Shown piece after piece: positions 62,479 through 64,000 of a stretch of DNA of 64,000 bases. The DNA lies in assembly GCF_010726085.1 (NCBI RefSeq), contig NZ_AP022560.1, positions 5,890,001 through 5,954,000 of the forward strand, read 5' to 3'. This stretch comes from Mycolicibacterium moriokaense. Its GTDB lineage: Bacteria; Actinomycetota; Actinomycetes; Mycobacteriales; Mycobacteriaceae. The number at the start of each line of letters is the position of its first letter. The stretch's first letter is position 1. The notes under the pieces are model-generated. The model was not told where the DNA came from. It did no database searches and saw only the letters and a list, made by a program, of their open reading frames with translations. A program made the position numbers and the translations under genes.

Positions 62479-63957
62479 GTGGATCCGACGGTCGGAAGTC
62501 GCACGCGAAGTTCGCGACCCTCGACGGGCTACGGATTCGTCCTGCTGCCGGTGACCCTGTCGATCAGCGATTTCACCATCGCCGACGCCGTCATCCCACC
62601 CCTCGTACGTGATCTGGGTTTGACCGTCGCAGACATCGGCCTGGCCTTCACCGCCTACTTCGCCGCGGCGGCGGCCTTCATGGTCCTGTTCGGCCGGCTC
62701 GGTGACGTGTTCGGCCGACGGCGTGTACTGCTCATCGCGGTCGGCCTGTTCACCGCCGGGTCCGTGCTCAGCGGCATCGCCTGGAACCTGCCGTCGTTCT
62801 TCGCCGGCCGCGTGCTGGCCGGGTTGGCGTTGGCGGCAACCCTGCCCACCGGTCTCGGCTTACTGAGCACGCTGTTCCCGGCGCCCGGGCCGCCGCGCGA
62901 GCGTGCGTTCGGCTGGTGGGCGGCGGCCATCGGAATGGCGGCGGTCGTCGGACCGCTCATCGGCGCGGTAGCCGACACCGCGATCAGTTGGCGCTGGGCC
63001 TTTTTGGGATCCGCACTGCTTAGTGTGCTGGCTGCGGCGGGGATCAGAGTCACGCTCGCCGAAAGCCCTCGAACTCGCCTCACCGACATCGACGCCGGCG
63101 GCGCGCTCCTGTTGGCGACGGCTGCGGGCAGTCTCGCTCTCGCCGTCGACCTCGGCGGCGCATTCGATGACCAACTGCGAACGGCGGTCGTGCTTTTCGG
63201 CGTCGCCTTCGCGGCAGTGGTGGCATTCTTTGCTGTGCAGCGTGGACGTATCCGACGACGCCAGGACACCATCGCCCCACCACACCTGTTCCGGTTCAGG
63301 TCATTTCGCTTGGCCACGTTCAGTTCGGCATTCATGTCGGTGGGTGACACCGGGTTCCAACTCGCGTTACCGCTCGTCCTGGGGTTCGTCCTCGGGATTG
63401 GTGAACTGGGCGTCGGTATCGTGCTGGCCTGTTACGGCGTGGGCGCGGTGGTCAGCGGGACGGTGTCCACGACGCTGGGTCGCCGCCTCGATGACCGCAC
63501 GGTCGCCAAGTACGCGTTGGCAGCGCTGCCGCTGTTGTTGCTCGGACTGCTCGTACTGATCTCCCGGGACACCCCGCTGGCCGCCGTCGGAGCGGTACTG
63601 GTCGCGTACGGAGTGGCATGGGGCGTCGCCTACGCGCGCCTGGTGAACGTCTCGTACTACGAAGTGCCCGAACAGGACTCAGCAGTGGCCGGTGGAATCC
63701 AGAGTGCGTTGCGGTTGTTGGCGGGTGCGCTCGGCGCGGGGGTGCTCACGGCGGTGTTCAGCGGTGTCGCCGGGCGGTCCGCGATCGACGCGGCAGTCCC
63801 GTCCCACGCGCGGATCACACCGTCGGCAGACCCACACGTGCTCACATCGGCACTCTCGGCCGGTGCACAGGCGACGATCGCGGTCGCAGCCGCCATCACG
63901 GCCGTCGCGCTGATCATCGCGCTGCGACTACCCGAAGGACAGCACGTCAAATCGTGA
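62479..63957 (+). CDS. MFS transporter, DHA2 (14-helix) type
   Basis: A 492-residue drug:proton antiporter-like protein with about 14 helices. Motif A is GRLGDVFGRRRV, and the DHA2 motif C region reads AIGMAAVVGPLIGAVA. Substrate unknown; an exporter of hydrophobic compounds is likely. The GTG at 62479 is chosen because VDPTVGSRTRSSRPSTGYG leads straight into the first helix; the open frame runs 175 codons further upstream across the aldehyde dehydrogenase start and is not coding. Divergent from the aldehyde dehydrogenase. Confidence 0.85.
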   Translation: MDPTVGSRTRSSRPSTGYGFVLLPVTLSISDFTIADAVIPPLVRDLGLTVADIGLAFTAYFAAAAAFMVLFGRLGDVFGRRRVLLIAVGLFTAGSVLSGIAWNLPSFFAGRVLAGLALAATLPTGLGLLSTLFPAPGPPRERAFGWWAAAIGMAAVVGPLIGAVADTAISWRWAFLGSALLSVLAAAGIRVTLAESPRTRLTDIDAGGALLLATAAGSLALAVDLGGAFDDQLRTAVVLFGVAFAAVVAFFAVQRGRIRRRQDTIAPPHLFRFRSFRLATFSSAFMSVGDTGFQLALPLVLGFVLGIGELGVGIVLACYGVGAVVSGTVSTTLGRRLDDRTVAKYALAALPLLLLGLLVLISRDTPLAAVGAVLVAYGVAWGVAYARLVNVSYYEVPEQDSAVAGGIQSALRLLAGALGAGVLTAVFSGVAGRSAIDAAVPSHARITPSADPHVLTSALSAGAQATIAVAAAITAVALIIALRLPEGQHVKS

Positions 63958-64000
63958 CGGGCCGCTCCAGACGGTCGCGCACCGAGTCCAGGAACGGATG
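63947..64000 (-). CDS. Possible C-terminus of a gene entering from the right edge
   Basis: On the minus strand the last 17 codons before a TGA at 63947-63949 read HPFLDSVRDRLERPVTI. A short, charged tail with gene-like composition is all that is visible, so neither function nor reality can be judged. It overlaps the MFS stop by 11 bp. Confidence 0.3.
   Translation of the reverse strand, partial: HPFLDSVRDRLERPVTI

Noticed and set aside
60774..62612. Plus-strand open frame of 612 codons
   Set aside because: Antisense to the aldehyde dehydrogenase, with Asp/Arg/His-rich composition expected of a mirror frame.

Overview
The window comes from a high-GC actinobacterium, almost certainly a fast-growing or environmental Mycobacterium (Mycolicibacterium). 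The evidence is the gene content and order. Read from right to left, it follows the Mycobacterium tuberculosis Rv0458-Rv0486 neighbourhood: aldehyde dehydrogenase, DUF779, two small membrane proteins, lpdC, an AhpD-like protein, ramB, a thioesterase, icl, fadB2, a TetR regulator, a DUF445 protein, an XRE regulator, hbhA, DUF2516, DUF2599, deoC, a DUF2993-like protein, a nitrilase-like protein, a DUF2505 protein, murB, lprQ, an SDR, a ROK-type regulator and mshA. Names based on Rv numbers rest on recalled synteny and sequence features; no database search was run.

Into this backbone, between the DUF2505 gene (ends 6340) and the nitrilase gene (starts 40628), about 34 kb of accessory DNA is inserted. 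It has five parts. (1) 6.3-10.1 kb: two TetR regulators, two paralogous multi-pass membrane proteins and a cytochrome-oxidase subunit III/IV-like pair. (2) 10.1-18.2 kb: a tightly overlapped minus-strand operon with two cytochromes P450, a deazaflavin-type enzyme, an SDR, an amidohydrolase, an aldehyde dehydrogenase, a TetR regulator and two small proteins. (3) 18.6-26.0 kb: a complete mceA-F operon with no yrbE permease genes, preceded by a duplicated CTCGT-N4-ACGAG palindrome. (4) 26.1-36.6 kb: acyl-CoA ligases, a third P450 with a truncated Rieske partner, three-gene CoA-ester and side-chain degradation functions (CoA transferase, DUF35, SCP-x-type thiolase/aldolase), SDRs and a 29-codon gene. 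Parts 2-4 look like uptake (Mce) plus oxidative catabolism of a hydrophobic, possibly terpenoid or steroid-like, substrate. (5) 36.7-40.6 kb: a guanidine locus.

The guanidine locus is the strongest discovery in the window. A sodium:solute symporter gene on the minus strand is preceded by a guanidine-I (ykkC) riboswitch. The divergent gene on the plus strand would normally be called agmatinase, but it has the sequence hallmarks of the guanidine hydrolase GdmH and is preceded by a guanidine-III (ykkC-III) riboswitch whose two stems are intact. Two unrelated guanidine-sensing RNA classes therefore face away from each other over a transporter and a hydrolase.

The right-hand 23 kb is housekeeping: cell-wall and secreted proteins, hbhA with its regulator, and the glyoxylate/central-carbon block icl-fadB2-ramB-lpdC. 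The icl promoter carries direct TTGCAAA repeats of the RamB/PrpR type plus two perfect palindromes. Small intergenic palindromic repeats (a 53-bp element in two inverted copies, and two unrelated hairpins) are scattered at gene borders. No tRNA, rRNA, CRISPR array or intact insertion sequence was seen.
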